Assembly: GCA_013153495.1 (NCBI GenBank)
Contig: JAADEH010000009.1
Location: 39,809-103,808 of the forward strand
Origin: Aquificota bacterium
GTDB taxonomy: Bacteria > Aquificota > Aquificia > Aquificales > Aquificaceae
Length of the DNA stretch: 64,000 nucleotides
Direction of reading: 5' to 3'
Below the pieces are notes generated by a model. It had not been told where the DNA came from, ran no database searches, and saw nothing but the letters and a program-made list of their open reading frames with translations. The translations under genes and the position numbers were made by a program. Positions 35,979 through 45,174 of this stretch are shown piece by piece. Position 1 is the stretch's first letter, and every line of letters begins with the position of its first letter.

Positions 35979-38312
35979 TCAGAAGAAACCGCCTATAACG
36001 AAGTGTATCCTCGAGGGAGAGGTATCCCCGTAAACCTTCTTGGTCTTCCAAGCCCAGTCTATCCTGATGGGAGCCATGGGTGTGATAAACCTGAGACCTA
36101 TACCGTAACCTCCCCGCCAGTTTTTAGGGTCCATGTCCTCCCACCTGTCCGCACCGAGACCCGCATCGAAAAACACGCTCGGATAGAGCATCTCGTGTAG
36201 CTTGTAGCTAAGCTCAAAGTTCAGGATTAGCTCCTTCGTGGCACCTATGGGGTCCCCGTTTGTGTCCACAGGACCAGCCATACCGTAATCGTATCCCCTT
36301 ATGGTGAAGTCCCCGCCTACAAAGAACCTCTCGTCTAAGGGAACCTCCTCACCCCCGTAAGGCTCCACGAAACCCACGGTAGCCTTGGTGGAAAGCACAA
36401 AACCCGTATCGAAGTAGGTGTCTTTGAAGAACTTAGAACCCGTCAGGACAACCTTGTGGAACTTCTCGGTCCCCCCCAGCACGGGAACCGCAACCGAGTA
36501 AGAGAGGTTAGCGTAAGAACCTTCGGTGGGAAAGAGGAAAAAGTCCCTCGTGTCCCTCGTGAGGGAAAATATCAGCTTTCTGGACTCACGCCTGCCCGCC
36601 TGCTGTTGAATAAAGCTCGAAGCGGTAGGGTCTATGTCCGAATACTTAATCCTCTGAGCGCTGAAGCCCACCGCCCACCTCCAGTATTCCCAGAACTCCC
36701 TCGAGAAGGTAGCGCTTATCCCCTGCCTCTCAACCGTGTAGGTGGTGTATTCAATCCTCCTGTCGAAGATGGACCAGGTCAGGTCAATAGGCTTGTTCAT
36801 AAACCACTTGTCGGTGTAAGAAAGAGAGTTGTCCTTATACTGGGAACCGTAGCTGACCGACAGACCGAATATATCTCCCGTCCCGAATATGTTCCCCTTC
36901 TTTATAGAAACAAATCCCGAGAGCTTCGTTACCTCGTTGTAGGAAAGTCCCACCGAGAACTGCCCCGTAAAGCGCTCCCGAATTTTAACCAAGAGGTCCC
37001 ACTTACCGTCCCCCGCAGGGAAAGGCTGTATCTGAACATCCTCATAATACCCGAGATTTAGTATCCTGCTTCTGGACCTCTTTATACCCTTCCTGACCGC
37101 AAGCTCGTGCTCCTGAACTCTCAGCTCCCTCCTTATCACGTAATCCCTCGTCTCGTAATTCCCCTCAATCTTTACCTTCCTTATGTAAACAGGCTTACCC
37201 TCGTGAACCCTGAGTAGAACGCTAACTTCCTTCCTCTCCGCGTCTATCTTCTTTGACTCCTCCACGAAAGCGTTTGCAAAACCTATCTCCGAGTAGAGGT
37301 CTTTTATATTTCTTTTTAGTTTTTGAAGGACCGCTTCGCGGTAAAAACCTCCCTTCCTTTTATTCTTTTCCAGAATGTTCCCCACAAGCTCCGCATAGGC
37401 ATACAGTGTGTTGCCTTCAATCCTCACCTCACCGAGCTTGTAGCGAGGTCCTTCCTCTATAAAGATGTAGATGTCGTGCCTTCCGTTCTTGCGCTCCACC
37501 TTGTAGTCAACCTTCACCTCCAAAAAGCCTTCGCTCTTGTAGAACTCCTTTATGCGCTCAATATCCTCTTTCAGCACCTCCTCGCTGAAGGGTGGCTTTA
37601 AACGGAATATGAATATGTTTCTGTCCTCCGTCTGCATGAGGTCTTCGAGGTCTCCGCTCGAAAAGGTCTTGTTGCCTTTAAAAACTATGTCCACCACATA
37701 CTTCTTTTCTTTCTCCTTTATGTGGAACACGAGCTTCGAAGCTCCCTTTTTGGCAACTATCTCGTAGCTCACCTCAACATCGGGGAAGCCCTCCTCCCTG
37801 TAAATCTCCTTTATCCTGTTTATAAGGAACTTTATCTCCTTCTGGGAGAGAACCCTCCCGAGCTTTATCCTCCTGTGTATCTCTATCCTCTCCTCAAGAG
37901 CGGGACTCGAAGTGTATCCCTGTATAAGCTCGTCAACGTCTATCTTTCCCACCTCGGTCTCTATACCCAGCTTGTCCGCAAGGTCCTCGTCGTCAAGCTC
38001 CTCGTTTCCCACAAATTCTATCTTGTATATAACGGGAAGGTCTTCCACCACGTAAAGGAGTCTAACTTTGCCGTTCTCGTCGAACTTGTGAACCTCTATC
38101 CTCTTAAAAAACCCCGTTCTGAAAAGCCTCTTGATGTCTTTCCTGACCTTTTCTATGGAAAACTGGCTTCCCTCCTTGGTAAGGAGAAGCTCCTTTATGA
38201 GGTCATCGGGAACATACTTGTTTCCCTTTATTTCCACCTTCCCCACAATCTGGGGAAAGGTAAAGGCAAACCAAAGGAAAAGAAGGAGAGCTATTTTTGT
38301 AATGGGTCTCAC
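35979..38312 (-). CDS. bamA: Outer-membrane protein assembly factor BamA
   Basis: A 777-aa Omp85 protein. A short signal peptide ends near FTFPQ. POTRA repeats follow (VGKVEIKGNKYVPDDLI; IYKIEFVGNEELDDEDL; VVDIVFKGNKTFSSGDL; LGEVRIEGNTLYAYAEL; IRKVKIEGNYETRDYVI), five in total, to ~420. The C-terminal barrel carries the FFVGGDFTIRGYDYG motif (R-G-[FY]) and ends in a terminal Phe. It inserts beta-barrel proteins, working with the SurA-like chaperones encoded at ~10 kb. Start GTG 38312; an extended -10 (TGATATAAT) ends 9 nt upstream. Confidence 0.96.
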   Translation of the reverse strand: MRPITKIALLLFLWFAFTFPQIVGKVEIKGNKYVPDDLIKELLLTKEGSQFSIEKVRKDIKRLFRTGFFKRIEVHKFDENGKVRLLYVVEDLPVIYKIEFVGNEELDDEDLADKLGIETEVGKIDVDELIQGYTSSPALEERIEIHRRIKLGRVLSQKEIKFLINRIKEIYREEGFPDVEVSYEIVAKKGASKLVFHIKEKEKKYVVDIVFKGNKTFSSGDLEDLMQTEDRNIFIFRLKPPFSEEVLKEDIERIKEFYKSEGFLEVKVDYKVERKNGRHDIYIFIEEGPRYKLGEVRIEGNTLYAYAELVGNILEKNKRKGGFYREAVLQKLKRNIKDLYSEIGFANAFVEESKKIDAERKEVSVLLRVHEGKPVYIRKVKIEGNYETRDYVIRRELRVQEHELAVRKGIKRSRSRILNLGYYEDVQIQPFPAGDGKWDLLVKIRERFTGQFSVGLSYNEVTKLSGFVSIKKGNIFGTGDIFGLSVSYGSQYKDNSLSYTDKWFMNKPIDLTWSIFDRRIEYTTYTVERQGISATFSREFWEYWRWAVGFSAQRIKYSDIDPTASSFIQQQAGRRESRKLIFSLTRDTRDFFLFPTEGSYANLSYSVAVPVLGGTEKFHKVVLTGSKFFKDTYFDTGFVLSTKATVGFVEPYGGEEVPLDERFFVGGDFTIRGYDYGMAGPVDTNGDPIGATKELILNFELSYKLHEMLYPSVFFDAGLGADRWEDMDPKNWRGGYGIGLRFITPMAPIRIDWAWKTKKVYGDTSPSRIHFVIGGFF

Positions 38313-38327
38313 AGGGAAGGTATTATA

Positions 38328-40769
38328 TCAGCTCTCCTTCAAAAGAGCCTCCTCTAACTTCTCCTTCTTTTTGAGGGTTTTAAGGTAGGGTTTGTCGTTT
38401 TTAACCCTTATCTCAACCGTGTCAACGTCCTTCAAGGTTCCCTTAATAAGCTCCTCCGCAAGGAGGTCTTCCACGTGCTTCTGGAGAGCTCGCTTGAGGC
38501 TTCTGGCTCCGAACTCGGGCTTGTATTCCTTTTCTATAATCCAGTCTATAAAGCTCTTGTGGAGTTTCACCTTGATGTCCCACTCCTGGAGCTTCTCGTT
38601 TACCTCCTTGACCTGGAGGTCCAGTATCTTCTCTATGTCCTTCTTATCGAGCGGTCTATAGACTATTATCTCGTCGAGCCTGTTGAGGAACTCGGGGTTG
38701 AAGGTTCTCTTTACCTGGTCCATAACGTTCTTCTTCATCTGGTCAAAGTCAATCATTCCGAACTTCTTCTCAAAGCCCATGGTTCCGCCGTGGACTATCA
38801 TCCTCGCACCGAGGTTGGAGGTCATGATAATTATGGTGTTGGAGAAGTCTATGGTCCTTCCTAAGCCGTCGGTGAGCCTTCCGTCGTCGAATATCTGAAG
38901 GAAGACGTTAAAGACATCGGGGTGAGCCTTCTCTATCTCGTCAAAGAGGAGAACGGAGTAGGGTCTTCTGCGAACCTTCTCGGTCAGCTGTCCGCCCTCT
39001 TCGTATCCCACGTAGCCGGGAGGTGCACCTATTAGCCTGGAGACGGTGTGCTTCTCCATATACTCGGACATGTCAAACCTTATGAGCGCGTCCTCCGTTC
39101 CGAAGAGGTATTCCGCCAACGCCTTTGCGGTTTCCGTCTTACCCACACCGGTGGGTCCCAAGAACAGGAACACTCCTATGGGTCTGTGCTTACCCTTAAG
39201 TCCAACTCTGGAACGCCTTATGGCTTTTGCTATGGCTTTTATAGCTTCATCCTGACCGACCACACGCTTCTTGAGTTCGTCCTCTATGTGGAGGAGCTTC
39301 TCCATATCGCTCTCGTGAACTCTCCTTACGGGTATTCCGGTCCAGCGGGCAACAACCTCCGCCACGTCCTCCGCGGTAACCTTGGGTTTGTTCTTCTCCA
39401 TTTCCTGCTTCCACTTTGCCTTGAGGTTCTCAAACTTTGCCCTTAGCTTTAGCTCCTCGTCCCTTATTCTTGCCGCCTTTTCGTAGTCCTGCTCGTTGGC
39501 AGCCTCTTCCTTCTCCCTCTCGAGTTCCTTAATCTTTTCCTCAAGCTCCTTGAGTTCGGGAGGGAGGTCCATAGCCTTGAGCTTTACAAGCGCACCAGCT
39601 TCGTCAACCACATCTATCGCCTTGTCTGGCAGGTTTCTATCGGTTATGTATTTGACCGAGAGAGAGACAGCCTTCTCGAGGGACTCGGGGGTGTATTCCA
39701 CTCCGTGAAACTCCTCAAACTTCTTCTTGAGTCCGTAGAGTATCTGAATGGTATCCTCTTCCGAAGGTGGGTCCACAAGAACGGGCTGGAACCTTCTCTC
39801 AAGCGCTCCGTCCTTTTCTATGTATTTCCTGTATTCGTCGAGGGTCGTAGCACCTATTACCTGTATCTCTCCCCTTGCCAGAGCGGGCTTCAGCATGTTG
39901 GAAGCGTCTATGGAACCTTCCGCGGAACCCGCACCCACGAGGGTGTGTATCTCGTCTATGAAGAGGATAACGTTGGGAGCCTTTTCAAGCTCTTTGAGGA
40001 TGTTCTTTAATCTTTCCTCAAACTGTCCCCTGTATTTGGTTCCCGCAACCAGAGCGGCAAGGTCGAGGGCAACCACCCTCTTGTTCAAGAGGGGTTCGGG
40101 GACTTCCTTGTTGGCTATCCTCTGAGCCAAGCCTTCCACTATGGCTGTCTTACCAACTCCAGGGTCTCCGAGTAGGACGGGGTTGTTCTTGCGTCTTCTG
40201 ACGAGTATCTGGATAACCCTCTCTATCTCACGCTCCCTGCCGATTACGGGGTCGAGTTTGCCTTCCCTTGCCATCTGGGTTAGGTCTCTGGAGAACCTGT
40301 CTAAGTTCGGAGTGGGAGCGTATTTGACGCTCTCCTGGGGAGGAAGCTCTCCGAGAATTTGGAGAACCTCTCTACGAACGGAATACTCGTCCAGACCGAA
40401 GCCTCTGAGTATCCTTCCACCGAGTCCCGTCTTTTCCCTAACTATGCCTATGAGCAGGTGCTCGGGACCGACGAACTGATGGTGAAGAATTCTTGCCTCT
40501 TCAACCGCAAACTCAATCACGCGCTTTGCGTCCGGGGCAAAGAGTATCTCCCCGGTGTGGGAACCTCTGTTTATCTGCCCCATTACAGCTTTGCGAACCT
40601 TGTCCGGAGTGAGTCCGAACTTGGAGAGGACGAGGGTGGGTATGTCCTCTTCCTTTATCAGAGCCAACAATATATGTTCACTTCCTAAATAACTGTGTCC
40701 GAGGTCTAAAGCCTCTTCTCTTGCTTGCAGTATTACCTGTCTCGCTCTTTCCGTAAACTTTTCAAACAT
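38328..40769 (-). CDS. clpC: ATP-dependent Clp protease ATPase subunit ClpC
   Basis: An 813-aa Hsp100 unfoldase. It has a Clp-N double repeat (~1-145), first AAA+ domain (Walker [10 protein letters not shown]), a UVR/coiled M-domain ([19 protein letters not shown]) typical of ClpC rather than ClpA, and second AAA+ domain ([11 protein letters not shown]). No IGF/L ClpP loop was checked in detail. No mcsA/mcsB/ctsR genes adjoin it. GAGGTTAGAGC precedes the ATG. Confidence 0.95.
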   Translation of the reverse strand: MFEKFTERARQVILQAREEALDLGHSYLGSEHILLALIKEEDIPTLVLSKFGLTPDKVRKAVMGQINRGSHTGEILFAPDAKRVIEFAVEEARILHHQFVGPEHLLIGIVREKTGLGGRILRGFGLDEYSVRREVLQILGELPPQESVKYAPTPNLDRFSRDLTQMAREGKLDPVIGREREIERVIQILVRRRKNNPVLLGDPGVGKTAIVEGLAQRIANKEVPEPLLNKRVVALDLAALVAGTKYRGQFEERLKNILKELEKAPNVILFIDEIHTLVGAGSAEGSIDASNMLKPALARGEIQVIGATTLDEYRKYIEKDGALERRFQPVLVDPPSEEDTIQILYGLKKKFEEFHGVEYTPESLEKAVSLSVKYITDRNLPDKAIDVVDEAGALVKLKAMDLPPELKELEEKIKELEREKEEAANEQDYEKAARIRDEELKLRAKFENLKAKWKQEMEKNKPKVTAEDVAEVVARWTGIPVRRVHESDMEKLLHIEDELKKRVVGQDEAIKAIAKAIRRSRVGLKGKHRPIGVFLFLGPTGVGKTETAKALAEYLFGTEDALIRFDMSEYMEKHTVSRLIGAPPGYVGYEEGGQLTEKVRRRPYSVLLFDEIEKAHPDVFNVFLQIFDDGRLTDGLGRTIDFSNTIIIMTSNLGARMIVHGGTMGFEKKFGMIDFDQMKKNVMDQVKRTFNPEFLNRLDEIIVYRPLDKKDIEKILDLQVKEVNEKLQEWDIKVKLHKSFIDWIIEKEYKPEFGARSLKRALQKHVEDLLAEELIKGTLKDVDTVEIRVKNDKPYLKTLKKKEKLEEALLKES

Positions 40770-40792
40770 GCTCTAACCTCACTTGAGTTTAT

Positions 40793-40821
40793 AAGATAAC
40801 AATACGGAGTGCCGATGACAA
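40793..40821 (-). promoter_or_regulatory. Promoter of clpC
   Basis: On the minus strand, TTGTCA (40816-40821), a 17-nt spacer, and TATCTT (40793-40798), 23 nt before the clpC start codon. It resembles a housekeeping promoter; I see no heat-shock CIRCE or sigma-32 consensus. Confidence 0.4.
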
Positions 40822-40852
40822 TACCATGTTAGAGGTCATTGACCCTCATCAT

Positions 40853-40881
40853 TTGACACCGCGTAAGCGGTCTTTTATTCT
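40853..40881 (+). promoter_or_regulatory. Promoter of the HepT-like gene
   Basis: TTGACA (40853-40858), a 17-nt spacer containing the inverted repeat ACCGC-GTAA-GCGGT, and TATTCT (40876-40881). The hexamer ends 9 nt before the ATG, so the mRNA would be nearly leaderless. The inverted repeat in the spacer could be an operator. Confidence 0.5.
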
Positions 40882-40890
40882 TAAAGTCGG

Positions 40891-41784
40891 ATGTCTAAGA
40901 AGAAAAAGACTTTCAAGATTAGCCTCATAGTGGAAGCCTTCCAGAACCTCGAGAAGTCCTACATAGACCTGAAGAAGCACATCTCTCTCCCCAAAGAGGA
41001 GTTCGTCTCCAACAAGCTGGTTTTGGACAAGGTGAGGATTGACTTTAACCTTGCCTTTGAGAGCACGATGAGGGTTTGCAGGCACATGTCTGCGGTTCTG
41101 GGACTGAGAACCAGCTCCAAGGACTGCCTTGTGAAGCTGGCAGAGCACATAGGCATGAAGGAGGTGGATAAGCTCCAGAAGTTTACGGAGTTTTACTTCA
41201 AATACAGAGACCTCAAAGATGCGGTCTCTCCCGAGGAGCTTTACGAGTTTTTGAAGGAGAACCTATACATGTTCAAGGAGTTTGCCCGTGCGGTGGTGGA
41301 GTTCGTGAAAGAGACAACGGGTAATTACCTTCTAATAGACTTTGAGCTTCTGAACGAAAAGTCCAAGTTCATAAAGGACTCGGTAAAGAAGATAAACTTC
41401 GTTTTGGAACAGGGGCTTGAGGAGTTCAAGTCTAAGCCTATGTATTACGACAGGACTAAATACTTCTATCAGGTAGCTTACGATTCGCTCTTTGATATAT
41501 GTAAACACCTGGCTCCCAAGTTCGGGATAAAGAAGTTCGGGGACGACTGCCTTTCCAAGATGGTGGAGGCTGGGATAATCCCGCAGGAATACTACATGGA
41601 CGTTTTCAAGCTCACCAATCTGAAGAACAAGCTCATAAGCACCTGGGAGGTTCCCCCCGAAGAGCTTTACGAGTCCCTGAAGGAGCTAAATCCTAAGTTT
41701 GATAGCATAGTTAAGGAGATTTCCAAGAGTTTGAAGAGGCTTCTGGAGAAGAAGGCTTCTAAGGAAGCTTCTAAAGGGGGTTGA
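40891..41784 (+). CDS. Tandem HepT-like (DUF86/HEPN) protein with lost catalytic motifs
   Basis: A 297-aa protein that appears to be two HepT-like domains in a row. Copy 1 (~12-135) has LVLDKVRIDFNLAFESTMRV and SPEELYEFLKENLYMFKEF; copy 2 (~150-290) has YDRTKYFYQVAYDSLFDICK and PPEELYESLKEL. These match the long HepT form (xPEELYExL after the active loop). The HEPN RNase motif R-x4-6-H is missing from both: copy 1 reads YRDLKDAVS and copy 2 LTNLKNKLIS. No MNT nucleotidyltransferase antitoxin gene adjoins it. It may be a non-catalytic scaffold or RNA binder. The assignment is by eye. Confidence 0.65.
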   Translation: MSKKKKTFKISLIVEAFQNLEKSYIDLKKHISLPKEEFVSNKLVLDKVRIDFNLAFESTMRVCRHMSAVLGLRTSSKDCLVKLAEHIGMKEVDKLQKFTEFYFKYRDLKDAVSPEELYEFLKENLYMFKEFARAVVEFVKETTGNYLLIDFELLNEKSKFIKDSVKKINFVLEQGLEEFKSKPMYYDRTKYFYQVAYDSLFDICKHLAPKFGIKKFGDDCLSKMVEAGIIPQEYYMDVFKLTNLKNKLISTWEVPPEELYESLKELNPKFDSIVKEISKSLKRLLEKKASKEASKGG

Positions 41785-42241
41785 TAATTTCAACTTTTTT
41801 ATTTGCGATAGATATCCTACTCGGGGACGGGACATCTTCCGAAAGGATAACTTCTATTCCATGGTTGAGTGCCGAGGCAATTATTATGGCATCAAAATAA
41901 TCAATATGTTTATAGCGTTTCCTTAAGGCGATTGCAGTCATTACATCTTGCGGACTTTCACTTATTAAGCTGACTCTACTGCTAAAGTTCCTAATAATAT
42001 CAATGACTTCGTCCTCTTCAAAATTGAACCTGTCAAGCAAAACTCTTCCAAGCTCTTTAACCACTTGTATGGGTGCCACGATTAGTGAGCTGTGCGATGA
42101 ACGATGTTTTTTAACTATGGAAGAAAGTGTATTTAACACGTATCTTGCCTTCTCTCCTTTTTCCGTATCGTCCGTAAGTGCATAAATCCAAATGTTTGTA
42201 TCGACTAATACGGGAGTGGGTATGGATTCCACTATGAGCAT
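41771..42241 (-). CDS. PIN-domain protein (VapC-like), no antitoxin seen
   Basis: A 156-aa PIN protein with DTNIWIYAL near the N-terminus, a central VKELGRVLL, and the C-terminal HIDYFDAIIIASALNHG plus LSEDV acidic set. PIN toxins cut RNA, but I find no antitoxin frame upstream on the same strand. Its 3' end overlaps the HepT-like gene by 14 bp, tail to tail. A strong promoter (TTGACA-17-CATAAT) puts the transcript start 1-2 nt before the ATG. Confidence 0.85.
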   Translation of the reverse strand: MLIVESIPTPVLVDTNIWIYALTDDTEKGEKARYVLNTLSSIVKKHRSSHSSLIVAPIQVVKELGRVLLDRFNFEEDEVIDIIRNFSSRVSLISESPQDVMTAIALRKRYKHIDYFDAIIIASALNHGIEVILSEDVPSPSRISIANKKVEIINPL

Positions 42242-42249
42242 GTGTATAA

Positions 42250-42278
42250 ATTATGCTTGTGGTATGACTTTATGTCAA
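42250..42278 (-). promoter_or_regulatory. Promoter of the PIN gene
   Basis: Minus strand TTGACA (42273-42278), 17-nt spacer, CATAAT (42250-42255), ending 8 nt before the ATG. Perfect -35 and 5/6 -10; no Shine-Dalgarno, hence a probable leaderless message. Confidence 0.65.
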
Positions 42279-42331
42279 TACTATAAAGTAGTAAGTGTTA
42301 TAAATAACTTGTAAAAGGTAGGACACATGGC

Positions 42332-42360
42332 TTGACTTAAATGGGGGGAACGTTTAAAAT
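42332..42360 (+). promoter_or_regulatory. Promoter of the 143-aa gene
   Basis: TTGACT (42332-42337), 17-nt spacer, TAAAAT (42355-42360). Predicted transcript start ~42367, immediately before the AGGAGG Shine-Dalgarno. Divergent from the PIN promoter with ~50 bp between. Confidence 0.65.
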
Positions 42361-42383
42361 CAAAATAGGAGGTGTTAGCTCGC

Positions 42384-42815
42384 ATGGTGCACATCATACC
42401 GGTCAGGGAGTTTAAAAACGGCGTTAAGTTCATACTCGGGAGGGTTGTTTATCCAAAAACGGAACCCGAAAACGCAAAGGTTAAGGTAATAAAACCCGGT
42501 GAGTCTAAAGTCGTTGTGGGAAAGAAAGGAGTTTATGTCCTTGATGATGAGCTTGCAGAAAAAGTTATATTGGAGGCGTGGAAGGCTAACATAAGAAAGT
42601 ATAAAAATCCAGGTGCAAGGTCGGGTAAGGATACTATAAGCAGACCTGTGGAAATTACGGAGGATTTCTTGAGGAGCTTCCTGAAAAGTCAAGGGGTGGG
42701 AGAGCTTTTTATTAGGGGGATTATATCCTTTAACATTGAAGGAAGCGATGTAGGGGAAGTTCTCAAGCTCTGGCATAAGCTCAAGGATAAAGTTGCGGAA
42801 AAAGCACAGGCATAG
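42384..42815 (+). CDS. Unrecognised 143-aa protein
   Basis: I do not recognise it. ATG 42384 follows AGGAGG. The first half is strand-rich (VHIIPVREFKNGVKFILGRVVYP, then VKVIKPGESKVVVGKKGVYVLD). The second is helical and basic (EAWKANIRKYKNPGARSGKD, KLWHKLKDKVAEKAQ). No cysteine cluster or membrane segment. It has its own good promoter and leads a three-gene run with an SDR and a coiled-coil membrane protein. Confidence 0.75.
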   Translation: MVHIIPVREFKNGVKFILGRVVYPKTEPENAKVKVIKPGESKVVVGKKGVYVLDDELAEKVILEAWKANIRKYKNPGARSGKDTISRPVEITEDFLRSFLKSQGVGELFIRGIISFNIEGSDVGEVLKLWHKLKDKVAEKAQA

Positions 42816-42829
42816 TTAGAATTCTTAGG

Positions 42830-43516
42830 ATGAACCTCTTTATAACCGGCATAGGTTCCGGTTTGGGAAAAGCCTTGGCTTCGGAGGCTCTCAATAGGGG
42901 GTATAGGGTTTATGCCCTTAGCAGGCATCTACCACGGGAGCTTGAGGGTAAGGTTAGATTTGTCCCCTGCGACCTTAGAGAGCTTGAAAGGGTCGGGCTG
43001 TGCGTGAAGGAGCTTTTGGAAGGGGTTGAAGAGCTTGAGCTGGTGATACTGAATGCAGGGATATTGGGTCAGTTCGGGGACATGTCGGAGGTTCCCCTAT
43101 ACAAGTTTCAGGAAGTTATGGACATCAATGTATGGGCTAACAAGGTGATACTGGATACCCTTAAGGAGATGAATGTAAAAGTCAGGCAAATTGTGGGTAT
43201 ATCTTCAGGTGCATCGGTCAACTGCAACAGAGGCTGGAACGCATACTCTATTTCCAAAGCATCGCTCAACTGCCTTCTCAAACTCTATGCCCGTGAGATG
43301 GAAGATACTCACATAACCGCTCTCGCTCCGGGACTGGTGCTCACACCCATGCTTGAGGAAGTTATGAAACAGAATGCCCAGAGATTTCCCTCCGTAAAGA
43401 GAATTTTGGAAGCTCCCAAGAGAACTCCGGAGGAGGCTTCAAAACTGATTTTTGACACTCTGCCGAAGCTTTTAGAGTTTGAAAGCGGTTCTTACGTGGA
43501 TATTAGGAAGATTTGA
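42830..43516 (+). CDS. Short-chain dehydrogenase/reductase
   Basis: A 228-aa classical SDR. Cofactor motif TGIGSGLGKALA (~6-17), ILNAGILG (NNAG-like) and catalytic YSISK with upstream Ser (GISSGAS) are all visible. Ala-Leu-Ser-Arg after the second strand suggests NADP(H). Substrate unknown. The gene lies 15 bp after the 143-aa gene. Confidence 0.9.
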   Translation: MNLFITGIGSGLGKALASEALNRGYRVYALSRHLPRELEGKVRFVPCDLRELERVGLCVKELLEGVEELELVILNAGILGQFGDMSEVPLYKFQEVMDINVWANKVILDTLKEMNVKVRQIVGISSGASVNCNRGWNAYSISKASLNCLLKLYAREMEDTHITALAPGLVLTPMLEEVMKQNAQRFPSVKRILEAPKRTPEEASKLIFDTLPKLLEFESGSYVDIRKI

Positions 43517-43539
43517 GGAGGTGCTATATTATAAATCCT

Positions 43540-44007
43540 ATGGGTATAATTCCGCTTCTCATAGCTATTTTTTTAGGACTGAGTTTCGGGGCAACTCCCG
43601 AGGATAGGATACTTCAAGAGCTTTCTAAGCTGAGGGAGGATATGACAGAGCTGAAGGCTTCCCAAAGAATTTTTATGGAGCAGGTGGATAAGAGGCTTAG
43701 GGAGCTTAGAGAGGATATGAACAAAAGGTTTGAGCAGGTAGATAAAAGATTTGAGCAGGTAAATAACGAGCTCGACAGGCTGGTAAATATAATGGTCGGT
43801 GTATTTGCAGGGCAGATAGCGTTGGTTGCGGCAGTTATAGGCTTCGCTTGGTGGGATAGGAAAACCGTGATAAGGGAAGCGAGGGAGGAAACCATAGAAG
43901 AGCTTGAGCAAAGGGGAAGCATCAGAAAACTGATAGAAGTTCTAAGAGAAAAGGCAAAGCACGACAAGGAACTTGCGGAGATACTCAAATCCCACGGTCT
44001 TCTATGA
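43540..44007 (+). CDS. Membrane-anchored coiled-coil protein
   Basis: About 155 aa from ATG 43540. An N-terminal hydrophobic segment (MGIIPLLIAIFLGLSFGA) looks like a signal peptide. A heptad-rich coiled coil follows (~35-80, with the repeat DKRFEQVDKRFEQV). A membrane helix GVFAGQIALVAAVIGFAWW and a charged helical tail complete it. Function unknown. The Shine-Dalgarno GAGGAGG lies 18 nt before this ATG, which is far. An ATT or other non-ATG start closer to it cannot be excluded. The 3' end overlaps coaBC by 23 bp. Confidence 0.72.
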   Translation: MGIIPLLIAIFLGLSFGATPEDRILQELSKLREDMTELKASQRIFMEQVDKRLRELREDMNKRFEQVDKRFEQVNNELDRLVNIMVGVFAGQIALVAAVIGFAWWDRKTVIREAREETIEELEQRGSIRKLIEVLREKAKHDKELAEILKSHGLL

Positions 44008-45148
44008 CTTTGCTTAATATAAACTCCGCACTCTCGAGTTTTGTTTTAAACTCAAACTCTCTGACTTCCTTTTCCGTTATCAAGTATCCGCTGTGGTTTT
44101 TACTGCCCATGCTTTCAACCGGATTGGCAACTACGAGGTCGAGGTTCTTTCTTCTCATCTTCTCCCTTGCGTTCTCCACGAGGTTCTCACTCTCAAGGGC
44201 AAATCCTATTAATATCTGGTGTTTTTTTATCTTTCCGAGTTCCTCGAGTATGTCCGGAGTCTTTTCCAGCTCTACGATGAGCTTTTCCCTCTTTTTGAGT
44301 TTTTGGGGGGAGGTCTTTGAAGGTCTGTAGTCCGCAACCGCTGCGTTCATTATCACTATGTCTGCTTCCGGGAAGAGCTTGAGGACTTCCCTTCTCATCT
44401 CCTCGGTGGTTTTAACCCGTGTTATCCTAACTTCCGGCGGTTCCTGTGCGGTGGTAAAGCCTGCCACCACCTCAACCTCCGCTCCGAGCCACCTTGCCAC
44501 CCTTGCCAAAGAAAACCCCATCTCCCCGCTCGAGTCGTTGGATATAAAACGCACCGGGTCTATATACTCCCTCGTGCCACCGCAGGTTATTAGAACCTTC
44601 TTTCCCTTCAAAGGTTTCGGATAAAGTGCCCAGATTATCCAGTCGATAAGTCTTTCCACGCTTGCGAGCTTTCCCTCTCCTTCCTCTTCGCAGGCTAAAA
44701 CTCCCCACTCCGGCTCGATAATTACCACACCCCTTTCCTTTAGCTTTTTGAGGTTCTCCTGAATTGCAGGATTTTTATACATAACGGTGTTGGCAGCGGG
44801 AGCTATCAAAAGCGTTCCGGAGTAAGCTAAGGCTGTGGTGGTCAGGAGGTTGTCCCCTATGCCGAGGGCTATTTTTGAGAGGGTATTCACCGTGCAGGGA
44901 GCTATTAAAAACACCTCAGCCCAGCGGGCGAGGTTTATGTGAGCAAGGGGGTCCTCATTCCAGTCCCAGAAAACCTTATTCCCCGATAGGGTTTCAAAGG
45001 TGAGTTCACCTACGAACTTTCTCGCAAAGGGGGTCATTAGAACCTTTACCTGAGCACCTTGTTTTTTTAGGTCTCTTACCAGCTGGGCAACCTTATAGAC
45101 CGCAATACCACCCGTTACCCCTACGAGGATTTTTCTTCCGCTGAGCAT
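43985..45148 (-). CDS. coaBC: Bifunctional CoaBC (phosphopantothenoylcysteine synthetase/decarboxylase)
   Basis: A 387-aa CoA biosynthesis enzyme. N-terminal flavin-dependent decarboxylase CoaC: VGVTGGIAVYKVAQLV, the INLARWAE region with the catalytic His, and PAANTVMY. C-terminal synthetase CoaB from ~180: KVLITCGGTREYIDPVRFISN and NAAVADYRP, with the lysine region near SPQKLKKRE. The start is divergent from thpR with a 26-bp gap. TACTAT ends 5 nt before the ATG, no Shine-Dalgarno. Confidence 0.95.
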   Translation of the reverse strand: MLSGRKILVGVTGGIAVYKVAQLVRDLKKQGAQVKVLMTPFARKFVGELTFETLSGNKVFWDWNEDPLAHINLARWAEVFLIAPCTVNTLSKIALGIGDNLLTTTALAYSGTLLIAPAANTVMYKNPAIQENLKKLKERGVVIIEPEWGVLACEEEGEGKLASVERLIDWIIWALYPKPLKGKKVLITCGGTREYIDPVRFISNDSSGEMGFSLARVARWLGAEVEVVAGFTTAQEPPEVRITRVKTTEEMRREVLKLFPEADIVIMNAAVADYRPSKTSPQKLKKREKLIVELEKTPDILEELGKIKKHQILIGFALESENLVENAREKMRRKNLDLVVANPVESMGSKNHSGYLITEKEVREFEFKTKLESAEFILSKVIEDRGI

Positions 45149-45174
45149 AATTAATAGTATTAAAATAAAGCGAA

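Noticed and set aside
40856..40881. Hairpin ACCGC-GTAA-GCGGT followed by CTTTTATTCTT as a terminator for clpC or a small RNA
   Set aside because: No gene reads into it on the plus strand and it lies exactly between -35 and -10 of a good promoter, so an operator-like role is more plausible. A five-bp stem is weak for termination.
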